Source: Laburnicola sp. R22_1
Lineage: Eukaryota > Ascomycota > Dothideomycetes > Pleosporales > Didymosphaeriaceae
Direction of reading: 5' to 3'
Assembly (NCBI GenBank): GCA_014281115.1
Contig: JACONQ010000003.1
Location: 620,001-684,000, forward strand
Length of the DNA stretch: 64,000 bases
Shown: piece by piece, positions 8,810 through 19,886 of the stretch
Numbering within the stretch: the stretch's first letter is position 1
Layout: each line of letters starts with the position of its first letter
Program-made: the position numbers and the translations under genes
The notes under the pieces: model-generated
What the model saw: the letters and a program-made list of their open reading frames with translations, nothing else
What the model was told of the DNA's origin: nothing
Databases searched by the model: none

Positions 8810-10160
8810 TATAAACTTGTGTCAAAAAGCAAAAAGATTAGTCTCTAGCAATTCGAGCTAGCAATTACTTAACCCACACGGCGCGACAACTTGACATACG
8901 CTAGTTAAACTAGGAGAGAAGCTAGAGGTAGCTTAAGATTCACTTCTATCTCATCTCTCGTCTTTCACTGTTTAAGAAAGAAAAAAAATTGCACCAAAAA
9001 AAAAAGAATTTTTTTAGCCCCCAGATTTGAACTGCCCCCGGAATCGAACTGTCGCACATCTCCTGCTGTCCCAGGCCTGGTGGCCCTTATGACGTGGCGG
9101 TTGGGGACTCCTTAGAAACTTGTCGTCTGTACCCGCAACCTTTGACAGCCCAGTCCAACTTGTCAGGTTGAACGAAACCACGTCCCCGTTCACAACCGAC
9201 TGTGCCAGTCTCGGAAGTGACCCTGAGATGTTTTGATGAAGAAAGTTTGCGAATAAGAAATATAAATAGTAGGGTAATAGAGACTTCTTGTTTGCGTGGG
9301 CGAAGGTGTACGTGCGGTGCGGACAAAAGGCGGGGGTAAATAGTGAAGAGCTACGTCTTGGATAGCTACGGCTGAGGTGAAAGAGGTGAAGAAGGCGTAT
9401 CAACTCGTGCACTGGCAACCCAACATTGAGTACTCAAATGGACTTGGACTCTGGAGAACAGACGGAACTCAACAGAGGCACAAAGAAAATGCAGTGAAAT
9501 TACATGAAAATGAATTACAGCCTGTCTGATTTCACATCTAGGCCCCTTCAATCGTCAACTCGTCGACGGGCCACCCAATGCTCGAATGGACTTGGACTCT
9601 GGAGAATAGATAGGACTCAAGAGAGGCACAAAGAAAATGCAGTGAGATTACATGAAAACTACTTACAGCCTATGTGACATCAATGATTCACATCTAGGCT
9701 CTTTCAATCGTGTGCCATATCATAATGTTGTGATGTTGAGCTAAAGCCCTGCAGGCAGCGGCGTCACGTGGTAGCACTAGCGCGAGCTTGGACTTAGAGC
9801 TCGCCCGCAGATTTCAAAACTACGGACTATCGCCGCTCCCACCTCGCGCAATCCTCCACACCTGTCTGCGCGCAGACTCACCTCTACGTCTGACCTGATA
9901 GCGCATCGTGGCGACATACGTTTTTGGCGCGCCAAACATTGTCCCATATCTGCGCTGCTCACTTCGCGACCGACATCAAGACTGTTGCCAGAGGCGCGCA
10001 TTCGCCATCTCAAACTTACCGGACTGCTCAGAAGCCTTCTTCGGCAGGAATCGACTTCGTAGTGGAGCGTTTAACTACGTTTTCCTTACAACCGAAGTAT
10101 TACTGCGAGCCGCGCTCCCTACGATCCTAGAACCGCAATACACGATACCAACCACCCATC
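8810..10160. other. Intergenic region with a duplicated segment upstream of BRR2
   Basis: Contains a poly-A/poly-T tract (about 8981-9016), the duplicated repeat annotated at 9417-9710, a CACGTG core at 9765-9770, and the BRR2 promoter. Short open frames on both strands lack support. Confidence 0.55.
9417..9710. repeat. Imperfect direct duplication, about 140-bp units
   Basis: Unit A (about 9417-9554) and unit B (about 9570-9710) share long identical runs, for example ATGGACTTGGACTCTGGAGA, GAGGCACAAAGAAAATGCAG and TTCACATCTAGG. Several differences between them are C/T or A/G transitions (CAGACGG against TAGATAG). The unit encodes nothing recognisable. Confidence 0.85.
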
Positions 10161-13100
10161 ATGGCGGACCGCAAAGGAAACAAGGACGGTAAGTACTCGC
10201 GACAACCCAAAAACAGGAATGCAGCTGAACAGATCCAAGATTCGAAAACGAACAACCTTGCGCAATTCAAATATGCGGCCATGTCCAATTTGGTCCTGCA
10301 GGCGGACCGTAGATTCACCAGCCGACGTGGCGACGAAGCCACTGGTGACCCAGAGTCACTAGCAGGGCGCATAAACATCCGGGATATGGGAGGGCGGACG
10401 GCACGCGATAATGCACCTACGCAAAAGAAAAAGCCGAAAGGCAACTTCGAAGTAGAGCGTGGAAACATAACGGAAGGTGGCGACGTTCTGGAGCGGGAAC
10501 AGCGCAAGCGGAAGAGAGACGGCACAAGCGGTTTCGGTGCGGCGAATGTGTCCGAGCAGAACCTCGACATCGAGGACCTCCGGTACAAGCCACGAACCCA
10601 GGCTACGCGCGCAACCTTCGAGTTGATCACGACTATCGTGAGCAAGCACCTTGGAGATGTCGCAATGCATTACACAAGGAGCGCGGCCGATGCAGTCCTC
10701 GAATTTCTCAAAGACGAGAACATGAAGGACTTCGACAAGAAGAAAGAGATCGACGAGCTGCTAGGCACAACCATGGGCTCGAAAGAGTTCAATGAATTGG
10801 TCAACCTCGGCAAAAAGATCACGGACTACGATGCGCAGGACGAAGATGAAGAAATGGGCGAAGACGGCGCGGGGGGTGACGGGCCTGAGAACGACGAGAC
10901 TCAGGGTGTCGCGGTGGTTTTCGATGAGGATGAAGATGATGAAGACGCCGCACAGACTTTTGAAGTACGCGAGGGAGATACTAGCGACGAGGAAGACGAA
11001 GAGGAGAAGCCTGTGGAGGAAATAGGCGCAGAAGACCGGGAGGAGGCGGATGGTGCTCTTGCTGGCGAGGAAGAGATGATCATCCAAGGAGATGCAGCTG
11101 CAACAGACGGCAAAGCGGATACCGAACGGACGATACCAGCGCATGAAATCGACGCTTACTGGCTACAGCGGCAGATTGGTCAGGTCTACGAGGACGCACA
11201 CACGCAACAAGAGAAGACACACGATGCTCTCAGCATGCTCTCCGGGTTATCAGACGATGGTGAGGAGAAGCCTCTGCGTGAAATCGAAAACGATCTCATG
11301 GAGCTTTTTGATTATGAACACCACGAGCTTGTTGCGAAGCTTGTACTCAACCGGGACAGAGTAGTTTGGGTTACGCGGTGGCGACGCGCTGCTGAGGATA
11401 ACGATGAGCGGGCGGCTGTTGAGAGAGAAATGAAGGCTGCAGGCCAGCAGAATATTCTCCTGGAGCTACGCGCGCGTGAAACAGGCAAGAAAGCCCTGGA
11501 TACGGCTGGACAGAAGAAAATGAAAATCGATCTTAGTGGTATCAGCATTCCAGATACGTCAAACGACGTTGAGATGGCGGATGCCGCTAGGCCTGAGGGT
11601 GTTGTAGGCGGCCTACAGCCATCTGGCCGGTTAGTCAATCTGGACAACATCGTTTTCGACCAGGGCAACCATCTCATGACGAATCCGAGCGTCAAGCTAC
11701 CTCAAGGGTCGACGCGACGTCAGTTCAAGGGGTATGAGGAGATCCATGTACCAGCACCAAAGGCGAAACGCGATCCGAATGAGCCACAACTCATGCCAAC
11801 GTCTGAATTGCCCGACTGGGCGCGCGTTGGATTCGGAAACTCCAAGTCGCTAAACCGTATCCAAACAAAATGTTTCCCGACAGCCTTCAACGACGACGGT
11901 AACATGCTCATTTGTGCTCCCACCGGATCCGGTAAAACTAATGTAGCCATGTTGACGATGCTTCGCGAGATTGGAAAGCACCGTGACCCCCGCACGGGCG
12001 AGATCGCACTCGACGATTTCAAAATCATCTACATTGCTCCGCTCAAGGCCCTCGTTGCGGAACAAGTGGGAAATTTCGGCAAGCGTTTGGAGCCTTATGG
12101 TATCCGTGTCGCAGAATTGACAGGTGATCGCCAACTCACCAAGCAGCAGATCGCTGAAACGCAAATCATTGTGACAACGCCTGAGAAATACGATGTCATT
12201 ACCCGCAAAGCGACGGATACAAGTTACATCAACTTGGTACGCCTTATCTGTATTGACGAAATCCACCTTCTCCACGACGAGCGAGGTCCGGTTATTGAAA
12301 GCATCGTTAGCAGGACCATACGTCGAACTGAGCAGACTGGTGATCCTGTTCGGCTTGTAGGCCTCAGTGCTACGCTCCCGAACTACAAGGATGTGGCTAG
12401 TTTCTTACGTGTCGATCCGGATAAGGGACTATTTCATTTCGACGCCACATTCCGACCGTGCCCTTTGAAGCAGGAGTTCATTGGTGTCACCGACAAGAAG
12501 GCTATCAAGCAATTGAAGACCATGAATGATGTCTGTTATACCAAAGTTTTGGAGCAGGTTGGCGAGCGCCGTAACCAGATGCTGATTTTTGTGCACTCTC
12601 GCAAGGAGACCGCAAAAACAGGCAAATATATCCGCGACAAAACTCTGGAATTGGAGACTATTGGACAAATTCTGCGCTCGGACAATGCAACAAGGGAAAT
12701 CTTACGATCGGAATCAGAGTCTGTAACAAATGCTGACCTGAAGGACCTGCTACCTTATGGATTCGGCATTCATCACGCCGGTATGTCGCGTGAAGACAGG
12801 ACAACCGTAGAAGATCTCTTCTCCGACGGAGCCATACAGGTCCTTGTCTGCACAGCAACACTTGCCTGGGGTGTCAATCTTCCAGCTCATACAGTTATCA
12901 TCAAGGGTACACAGGTGTACTCCCCAGAAAAGGGTAGCTGGGTAGAACTCAGCCCACAAGATGTGCTGCAGATGCTTGGCCGTGCTGGTCGTCCACAGTT
13001 CGATACATACGGCGAAGGTATCATCATCACCACACAGAGCGAGATTCAGTATTACCTATCACTGCTGAATCAGCAACTACCGATCGAGTCGCAGCTCGTC

Positions 13101-16100
13101 AGCAAACTCGCAGACAATCTCAATGCGGAAATTGTACTGGGCAATGTGCGCACTCGCGACGAGGGTGTTGACTGGCTTGGTTACACTTACCTCTTCGTTC
13201 GGATGCTGCGCTCGCCAGGCCTTTATCGCGTCGGACCGGAGTATGAACATGATACTGTACTGGAGCAGCGGAGAGTCGATCTTATCCATGCCGCCGCCCA
13301 CGTTCTTGAAAAGGGCAACCTCATCAAGTACGATAGAAAATCCGGGGCACTCCAGCCGACAGAATTGGGTAGGGTCGCCTCCCATTACTACATTAGCCAC
13401 AACTCTATGGCAACATACAATATTCATATCCAACCCGGAATCAGCGCGATCGAGCTATTCCGAATTTTCGCCCTCAGCGAGGAGTTCAAGTACATTCCAG
13501 TACGACAAGACGAAAAGCTCGAGCTCGCGAAGCTCCTTGGTCGGGTTCCCATACCGGTCAAGGAAACCGTGGAAGAACCTCAGGCGAAGATCAACGTTCT
13601 TCTGCAAGCCTACATATCTCGTCTCAAGCTTGATGGTCTGGCTCTTATGGCTGACCTGGTGTACGTGACCCAGTCAGCCGGACGTATTCTGCGTGCCATA
13701 TTTGAGATCTGCTTGAAGAAGGGCTGGTCTCAGGTCGCTAAGCTTGCTCTTGACCTTTGCAAAATGGCCGAAAAACGGATGTGGCCTACCATGACCCCTC
13801 TTCGACAATTTCCGACATGCCCTAGGGAGGTTGTTCACAAGGCAGAGCGAATCGACGTTCCTTGGTCGAATTACTTTGGTCTTGACCCCCCAAACATGGG
13901 AGAACTCCTGGGGATGCCCAAAGCTGGCAAGATCGTCTGCAATATTGTCAACAAGTTCCCACGCCTCGAATTGGAAGCTACGCCGCGACCGGTCACAAGA
14001 TCAATGCTTCGCTTAGAGCTTACGTTGCGACCAAACTTTGAATGGGATAGTGAGCTTCATGGCGCTTCGGAGGCTTTCTGGATTCTGGTCGAGGACTGCG
14101 ACGGCGAGAAAATCCTGTTCCACGATACGTTCATCCTGCGGAAGGACTATGCTGAAGGAGATGTCAACGAACATCTTGTCGAACTGACAGTACCTATCGA
14201 TGACCCAATGCCGCCTAATTACTTTGTCACTGTACTGTCCGACCGCTGGATGGGTTCCGAGACGAAGCTGGCTGTTTCATTCCAGAAGCTTGTCTTGCCG
14301 GCCAAATTCCCTCCCCACACTCCTGTGCTCGACCTACAACCCTTGCCAATTTCCGCCCTCAAGAAGAAAGAGTATATGGCGTTGTATGAGGACGTTGGTC
14401 GTTTCAACAAAGTCCAGACACAGGTGTTTAATTCACTTTACACAACAGACGACAATGTTCTTATTGGTGCAGCAGCTGGTATTGGCAAAACCTTTTGTGC
14501 GGAGTTTGCAATCCTGCGTTATTGGTCGGGCGACAATGAGGGCCGTATCGTCTATCTGGCACCGTTCCAAGAATTGGTTGACAATCAGTTCAAGAACTGG
14601 AGTACCCGCTTGTCTAGCCTCGGTGGTGGCAAGGATGTTGTTAAGCTCACTGGGGAAACTACTGCCGACTTGCGATTGCTCGACAAGGGTGATCTTATTC
14701 TTGCCACTCCATCCCAATGGGACTCGATTTCACGACAGTGGCAACGACGCAAGCACGTTCAATCTGTCGCTCTCCTGATTGCGGATGACCTCCACATGCT
14801 TGGAGGTGCAGGAGGTTACGTCTACGAAGTTGTTGTGTCTAGAATGCAGGCCATGGCAGCACAGTTGGAGTCCGGAATGCGCATCGTCGGCCTCAGCGTC
14901 TCCTTAGCGAACGCCCGGGATATCGGAGAGTGGATCGGCGCCAACAAGAACACGATTTACAACTTCAGCCCCGGTGTACGAGCCGTTCCTTTGGAGTTGA
15001 AGATTCAATCCTTCACCATCCCACACTTTCCATCCCTGATGCTGGCAATGGCGAAACCAACATATAAGGCAATCACGCAGCTTTCCCCAGACAAGCCGGC
15101 GATGGTGTTTGTACCTAGCCGCAAGCAGGCTCGCTCTTCGGCGATTGATCTACTTGCAGCTTGTGTTGCCGATGATGACGAGGATCGCTTCCTGAACGCT
15201 TCAGTAGATGAGATCCAGCCTATCCTTGCTAAGGTCAATGAGCAAGCTCTAGCTGAGTCGCTTTCTCATGGTATCGGCTACTTTCATGAAGCGCTCAATT
15301 CCTTTGACAAGAGGGCCGTTCAGCATCTGTTCAAAGTGGGAGCTATCCAGGTTCTCATTGTGTCGCGTGATTCGTGCTGGGAGGTTGACTGCAGCGCCCA
15401 CCTAGTGGTTGTTATGAATACGCAGTTCTTCGAAGGTCGCGAGCATCGTTATATCGACTACCCTATTAGCGAGCTCCTCCAAATGTTCGGCAAAGCCGGC
15501 AAGGTTGGCCAAGATAAGTCGGCCAAGGGTGTATTGATGGTTCCTGCTGTCAAGCGAGATTACTACAAGAAGTTCTTGAATGAGGCTCTACCTGTCGAAA
15601 GTTACTTGCACGACTACCTTCACGATGCCTTCGTTGCCGAGATAAGCGCGAAGACGATTGAATCTACACAGGAAGCCGTGGATTGGTCAACATACACATA
15701 CTTCTACCGCCGCCTCTTATCGAACCCGAGTTATTACAATTTGCATGACACTTCGCATGAGGGCCTTAGTGCGCATCTGTCAGAACTGGTGGAGCAGACA
15801 CTCAAAGAACTGGTTGACGCTCAACTTATCGAGCACGATGAGGAGGAAGACGCAATCACCCCTCTCAACCCGTGCATGATCGCGGCATATTACAACATCT
15901 CGTTCATCACGATGCAGACGCTCATGATGTCGCTCAACGGCAAGACCAGCCTCAAAGGCGTTCTCGAGATCATCACTGCGGCAACAGAGTTTGAGGACAT
16001 TCAGATCCGACGCCACGAGGAGCACATCCTCAGCCGTATCTATGACCGCGTGCCCTTCAAGATGCAGGACGTGAATTTCGAAACGCCGCATTTCAAAGCT

Positions 16101-16889
16101 TTCGTGCTACTGCAAGCACACTTCTCGCGCATGCAACTGCCGATCGATCTTGCCAAAGATCAGGAAGTGGTTGTGAAGAAGGTCCTCAACATCTTAAGCG
16201 CCAGTGTGGATGTGCTTTCTTCAGAAGCTCACCTTAATGCTCTCAGCGCTATGGAGTTGTCTCAAATGGTAGTTCAAGCCATGTGGCAGAAAGATTCTCC
16301 ACTCAAACAGATTCCCCACTTTGACGCCGATACCATCAAGGCTGTCCAAAAGTTCGGTATCAATGATATCGATGACTTCATCAACGCGATGGACGAAGAT
16401 GAGAACCCGGATTACAAGAAGCTTGTCAAAGCTATGGACCTGGACGGCCACCAACTCCAGGAAGCCGCCACATTCACAAATGAGTACTACCCCAATCTCG
16501 AGCTTGAGCATGAGCTCGTCGATCCCGATGACATTGCGACCAACTCATCTTCGCACATCAAAGTGCGTGTTACCCGCAACCTCGACGAGGACGAGCAGCC
16601 TAAGACTGAAGTCCATGCGCCGTTCTACCCTGCGGATAAGACGGAGAGTTTCTGGCTTGTGGTCGGCGATCAGCGCGAGCATACACTGCTGGCAATCAAG
16701 AAGGTCACAATTGGGAGGAAGTTGGAGACTACGCTAGAGTTCACGCTTGAGAGGCCGGGTGAACACGAATTAACACTGTATTTGGTCAGTGATAGTTACC
16801 TAGGTGTTGACCAGGCGCCGGCGTTTACGCTCAACGCTGCGGAGGGAATGGATGAGGATGACGAGGATGAGGACGAGGATGAAGAGTAG
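10161..16889 (+). CDS. BRR2: Pre-mRNA-splicing helicase Brr2 (U5 snRNP)
   Basis: Brr2 is the Ski2-like ATPase that unwinds U4/U6 during spliceosome activation. The single 2242-residue frame has the family layout. The N-terminal region includes FKYAAMSNLVLQADRRF, followed by an acidic stretch (residues about 225-330). Helicase cassette 1 has APTGSGKT (about 586-593), DEIH (about 699-702) and GLSATLPNY, then a Sec63 unit. Cassette 2 has AAAGIGKT (about 1437-1444) and the degenerate ADDLH (1541-1545), as expected for the inactive C-terminal cassette. A second Sec63 unit and a tail of Asp/Glu (MDEDDEDEDEDEE) close it. A strong GTAAGT donor at 10189 with an AAG acceptor at 10239 would remove 17 codons in frame, so the N terminus may be shorter. 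Confidence 0.97.
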   Translation: MADRKGNKDGKYSRQPKNRNAAEQIQDSKTNNLAQFKYAAMSNLVLQADRRFTSRRGDEATGDPESLAGRINIRDMGGRTARDNAPTQKKKPKGNFEVERGNITEGGDVLEREQRKRKRDGTSGFGAANVSEQNLDIEDLRYKPRTQATRATFELITTIVSKHLGDVAMHYTRSAADAVLEFLKDENMKDFDKKKEIDELLGTTMGSKEFNELVNLGKKITDYDAQDEDEEMGEDGAGGDGPENDETQGVAVVFDEDEDDEDAAQTFEVREGDTSDEEDEEEKPVEEIGAEDREEADGALAGEEEMIIQGDAAATDGKADTERTIPAHEIDAYWLQRQIGQVYEDAHTQQEKTHDALSMLSGLSDDGEEKPLREIENDLMELFDYEHHELVAKLVLNRDRVVWVTRWRRAAEDNDERAAVEREMKAAGQQNILLELRARETGKKALDTAGQKKMKIDLSGISIPDTSNDVEMADAARPEGVVGGLQPSGRLVNLDNIVFDQGNHLMTNPSVKLPQGSTRRQFKGYEEIHVPAPKAKRDPNEPQLMPTSELPDWARVGFGNSKSLNRIQTKCFPTAFNDDGNMLICAPTGSGKTNVAMLTMLREIGKHRDPRTGEIALDDFKIIYIAPLKALVAEQVGNFGKRLEPYGIRVAELTGDRQLTKQQIAETQIIVTTPEKYDVITRKATDTSYINLVRLICIDEIHLLHDERGPVIESIVSRTIRRTEQTGDPVRLVGLSATLPNYKDVASFLRVDPDKGLFHFDATFRPCPLKQEFIGVTDKKAIKQLKTMNDVCYTKVLEQVGERRNQMLIFVHSRKETAKTGKYIRDKTLELETIGQILRSDNATREILRSESESVTNADLKDLLPYGFGIHHAGMSREDRTTVEDLFSDGAIQVLVCTATLAWGVNLPAHTVIIKGTQVYSPEKGSWVELSPQDVLQMLGRAGRPQFDTYGEGIIITTQSEIQYYLSLLNQQLPIESQLVSKLADNLNAEIVLGNVRTRDEGVDWLGYTYLFVRMLRSPGLYRVGPEYEHDTVLEQRRVDLIHAAAHVLEKGNLIKYDRKSGALQPTELGRVASHYYISHNSMATYNIHIQPGISAIELFRIFALSEEFKYIPVRQDEKLELAKLLGRVPIPVKETVEEPQAKINVLLQAYISRLKLDGLALMADLVYVTQSAGRILRAIFEICLKKGWSQVAKLALDLCKMAEKRMWPTMTPLRQFPTCPREVVHKAERIDVPWSNYFGLDPPNMGELLGMPKAGKIVCNIVNKFPRLELEATPRPVTRSMLRLELTLRPNFEWDSELHGASEAFWILVEDCDGEKILFHDTFILRKDYAEGDVNEHLVELTVPIDDPMPPNYFVTVLSDRWMGSETKLAVSFQKLVLPAKFPPHTPVLDLQPLPISALKKKEYMALYEDVGRFNKVQTQVFNSLYTTDDNVLIGAAAGIGKTFCAEFAILRYWSGDNEGRIVYLAPFQELVDNQFKNWSTRLSSLGGGKDVVKLTGETTADLRLLDKGDLILATPSQWDSISRQWQRRKHVQSVALLIADDLHMLGGAGGYVYEVVVSRMQAMAAQLESGMRIVGLSVSLANARDIGEWIGANKNTIYNFSPGVRAVPLELKIQSFTIPHFPSLMLAMAKPTYKAITQLSPDKPAMVFVPSRKQARSSAIDLLAACVADDDEDRFLNASVDEIQPILAKVNEQALAESLSHGIGYFHEALNSFDKRAVQHLFKVGAIQVLIVSRDSCWEVDCSAHLVVVMNTQFFEGREHRYIDYPISELLQMFGKAGKVGQDKSAKGVLMVPAVKRDYYKKFLNEALPVESYLHDYLHDAFVAEISAKTIESTQEAVDWSTYTYFYRRLLSNPSYYNLHDTSHEGLSAHLSELVEQTLKELVDAQLIEHDEEEDAITPLNPCMIAAYYNISFITMQTLMMSLNGKTSLKGVLEIITAATEFEDIQIRRHEEHILSRIYDRVPFKMQDVNFETPHFKAFVLLQAHFSRMQLPIDLAKDQEVVVKKVLNILSASVDVLSSEAHLNALSAMELSQMVVQAMWQKDSPLKQIPHFDADTIKAVQKFGINDIDDFINAMDEDENPDYKKLVKAMDLDGHQLQEAATFTNEYYPNLELEHELVDPDDIATNSSSHIKVRVTRNLDEDEQPKTEVHAPFYPADKTESFWLVVGDQREHTLLAIKKVTIGRKLETTLEFTLERPGEHELTLYLVSDSYLGVDQAPAFTLNAAEGMDEDDEDEDEDEE

Positions 16890-17439
16890 ATACGGTTCGC
16901 TTGGGCGTTGAAGATGATCATAAGAATATGGGGTGGATTCGGCGAAAAATGGGTCTCGGGGGTTTGCATGTGTATGATTAATTATTCAAGATAGATCGAT
17001 TGATCTAAATTAGTCACATACCACTTTCAAATGTCTTGCAACTCATATTGTGTCTTTGGTCGACGTTGCGTATGTAATCTTCTTACGAGCCTTGAGCTTG
17101 GCCTGTTAGCTGGCTTAAACTACTACTAGAGGTCATAAGCCACGCTTAGCTGCTAGCTGCTAGAGTGAACAATGGCGGGCGTTATTCCTGCGTTATTTTA
17201 AAGATGCTCTTGTTCTAAGCTTCTTTCACCATCTCTGCCTGCTAATAATAGATCCTCCTGCCTCTTACAAGGCCAGCCTTTGTCCCATTGTGTCTCGTAT
17301 ACAATAGGAAAGATTGATCAGTATTTCTAAGAGAGATAAAAAGACACCATATCAGCCCGTGATTCAGGGAAACCGTCATCTGTTAACTCACTACTATTAT
17401 TCATCTAAAATCTTAAACCAATAATACATTTGCGACCAA
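16890..17439. other. Intergenic region, AT-rich
   Basis: BRR2 3' region and upstream region of the next gene. AT-rich with short TAGCTGC repeats near 17146-17162. No gene is seen. Confidence 0.5.
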
Positions 17440-18720
17440 ATGACCAACGAAGGCTTCCGAGGCCTAGGCGCCAACACCTTCTTCTTTCATCCCTACGATG
17501 GCAAGCACCACGATCTACCAGCCAGACACAGTCCCACACTCTATCCCTTTGCAAACCACAAGCCTGTTCGAAGCCTTCACGGCATTACAGGCACCAAGTA
17601 TGATGTCCGCGCAACATATCCCGAGGCTCACGTACTACAAAGAGAGCAAGTTGCTTCAGTTCCAGCACCGCCCTCCCAGCCTTCGCTAAACGATTTGTTC
17701 TTGCGAGCGAACATCCCAGAAGGCGACAATAGCTTGAAGAAGCTTCAGACCCAGCAGAGGTTCGGCCTACCAAGCAAAAACACCAAGCCCGAGCAGGCAA
17801 AGTGGTCATGGAAGGCCATCCTAGCGCGTTACGATAGGCAAAACAGATGGAGAATATCCAAGCCTGCGGTGGCAAGAAGAAGGTATTCAGTCTCTAAGGC
17901 CATGGAGGAGCAGACACAGCCTAACGCGGAGAAAGACTGTCCACACGTATGCCCAATATGTAAAAGGCCGCACGACCCACGGAACGCGCAAACAGACATG
18001 AGCACTATATTTAACGCCAGAGCTATTTTCCAGAGGCTGCCTGGTCTACAGCCTTTTGCCGCAGCAGTCTCCGGACTGTCATTCGTACAACCCGCCAGGG
18101 CAATCGAAGCGGAGACACTCCTGCCCATATTAGCCAACGCCCCTCCTGCGATCATTCAGTACATCTTTTCCATGTGGATCACTTGGTGGATGCTTCTCCC
18201 ATTCAAGATACTATACCTATTGTACCAGCACAGGTATCTTACCGCATTGTTTACCATCTTTTGCATCTGCCAGTCAATCGACTCCGATGAACTATCCAAG
18301 TGGACTACTCTTCCATTTATACGGGCATACGAAGGCTTTTGCGGAATGGTCTTTCCTATCCTCCAGCTGTTGGCTTTCCTTCTAGATGCATTATTCGGTA
18401 TGCTCGTGCTGGTCGTTGACGTTATCTGCCAGGTGTGTCTAGTACTAGCACAAGAACTCGGCGCCATCTGCAGGGGATTCCTTTTCGCCGGCTACTTAGG
18501 AGTATTTACTGCGCTGGCAATCCTAAACGATATCCTCGTCCAACTCAACCTATGCATTACACAAATTTTCGGCTCTGGTCGCTTCTGGTTTTGGGCCATA
18601 CTTTCCATTGCGGTCGCGAACTATGCTCTGGTGTGGGCTTCGAGGCCCGGCGTGGTATTTGAGGTGGTGAAGAGGGGAGCTCCCACGAGGCAGTTATTTG
18701 TTCATGTTGGCATTTTCTAG
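17440..18720 (+). CDS. Unrecognised polytopic membrane protein with a Cys-rich knuckle
   Basis: A 426-residue single-exon frame, starting MTNEGFRGLGANTFFFHP; the family is not recognised. Residues 1-165 are soluble, basic and proline-containing. Residues 167-178 read CPHVCPICKRPH, a short Cys/His cluster (C167, C171, C174, H178) that could bind one metal ion, though spacing is not that of a standard finger. From about 230 onward there are roughly four to six hydrophobic segments: about 236-262, 265-280, 300-335, 343-365 and 381-400. Small proteins of this shape sit in internal membranes, but location is inference. An intact frame over 1.2 kb with ordinary codon use supports a real gene. Confidence 0.7.
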   Translation: MTNEGFRGLGANTFFFHPYDGKHHDLPARHSPTLYPFANHKPVRSLHGITGTKYDVRATYPEAHVLQREQVASVPAPPSQPSLNDLFLRANIPEGDNSLKKLQTQQRFGLPSKNTKPEQAKWSWKAILARYDRQNRWRISKPAVARRRYSVSKAMEEQTQPNAEKDCPHVCPICKRPHDPRNAQTDMSTIFNARAIFQRLPGLQPFAAAVSGLSFVQPARAIEAETLLPILANAPPAIIQYIFSMWITWWMLLPFKILYLLYQHRYLTALFTIFCICQSIDSDELSKWTTLPFIRAYEGFCGMVFPILQLLAFLLDALFGMLVLVVDVICQVCLVLAQELGAICRGFLFAGYLGVFTALAILNDILVQLNLCITQIFGSGRFWFWAILSIAVANYALVWASRPGVVFEVVKRGAPTRQLFVHVGIF

Positions 18721-19262
18721 AAGGCAAGCTGTTGTTCGCGTTAGCATTTTGTATATTATTGCACCGCTGTTGTTTTGGATGGATCTCTCAAAGTATATTG
18801 TTGCACAGCGCTAGACGCGTTGTTCTTAGTACAGTCATAATAATCATTTCGTCTACTCCTACTAAGCTCATTCATGTCGTATGCTTGTCGTCTGGCTGTT
18901 TGTGTATACAAAGGGGTACTGAGATGTAAAGGCCCCTGTGGCCTTACGTAAACGTACATCGAACGCAATCGCTATTTTCCCCCCCACGCAGCTTAAGCTA
19001 TTACCAAAAGCTCGTAGTATGTGATAAAAAAACGACTCCAATGACAAGGTAAAGTCCTGGTGTTGCGGGGCGCCAGCCCATCAATCACAGTTCTCTGCCC
19101 CGCCTACGTCATCAACCTCACATTCCCCCATTCATAAAAGCAATTCGCGATAGCAACACCATCTCACACAAAGACTCTTGCACCACCTCTCCAGCAGTCA
19201 GATACCTTTAAGCACACACTTCATCACTCCGCCTCACACATAACACTCAATTGCCATCCACA
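18721..19262. other. Intergenic region, no gene seen
   Basis: 3' end of the membrane-protein gene and promoter of the next gene. Stretches rich in C and A with CACA and CACC runs (about 19140-19260) resemble fungal 5' leaders. Confidence 0.5.
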
Positions 19263-19886
19263 ATGTCTGCCCTCGACCCCACCGACCCCTCCCAACCGAC
19301 TCTCAACCAAGCCTACACCACCCCCGGCAATCCCGCCTCCAAAGATCCCGCCGAGCAGTCCCAAACGGCCGCAAACGCACAAGATGAGTCCCAGACAGTC
19401 GACAAGCGCATCCCCAGGGAGCAAGTCACAGAAGGCGAAGGCCAGGCCAAAGCACCCGGCGGCGGCGTACACGGCGCACCGGCCGGAGAAGAGAGCAAGG
19501 GATTGTCGCACGAGGATGTAGGCCGACATAAGGAGCTGGATGGACAGCAGATGGCGATGCCGGGCGAGGGACGGGTCGCTGACGCGGTGAGTGGAAACGA
19601 TAAGTTTGGCATGGGTGGTGGCGGGGAGCAGCCGGATTTTGCGTCGGATTTGGATAGGTGAGTGACTGCTGGGCTGAGAACGTCTGCTAGAGTGTCGTCG
19701 TAGTTACTAACATGGGTGGATTGTAGGAAGAAGGCTGAGCAGCAGGAGGCGAGGGAGCAGCTCAAAGGGCAAAAACAGCAGAAGGTCGAGGCTGGGGGCG
19801 CGCTGGGACAGACCGGTGGACCTGCGAATCCGGTCGATAACCCTAGCCAAGGCGGGAACTACCCCAATACTGGTGTGAAGAATTAG
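19263..19886 (+). CDS. Small hydrophilic, probably disordered protein of unknown function
   Basis: 184 residues in two exons (19263-19657, 19727-19886). The 69-bp intron has a GTGAGT donor, a TTACTAACA branch site and a TTGTAG acceptor. The protein starts MSALDPTDPSQPTLNQAYTT. It is rich in Gly, Gln, Asp, Glu and Lys, with almost no hydrophobic core, and ends with GGNYPNTGVKN. Read without splicing the frame stops at once, so the intron decides the C terminus. The composition recalls stress-type hydrophilins, but no defining motif is present and no function is assigned. Confidence 0.75.

Noticed and set aside
9026..9110. tRNA-like sequence on the minus strand (an AGTTCGATTCC box)
   Set aside because: The box resembles a tRNA B box, but the five bases on each side cannot pair into a T stem, and no A box or acceptor stem fits.
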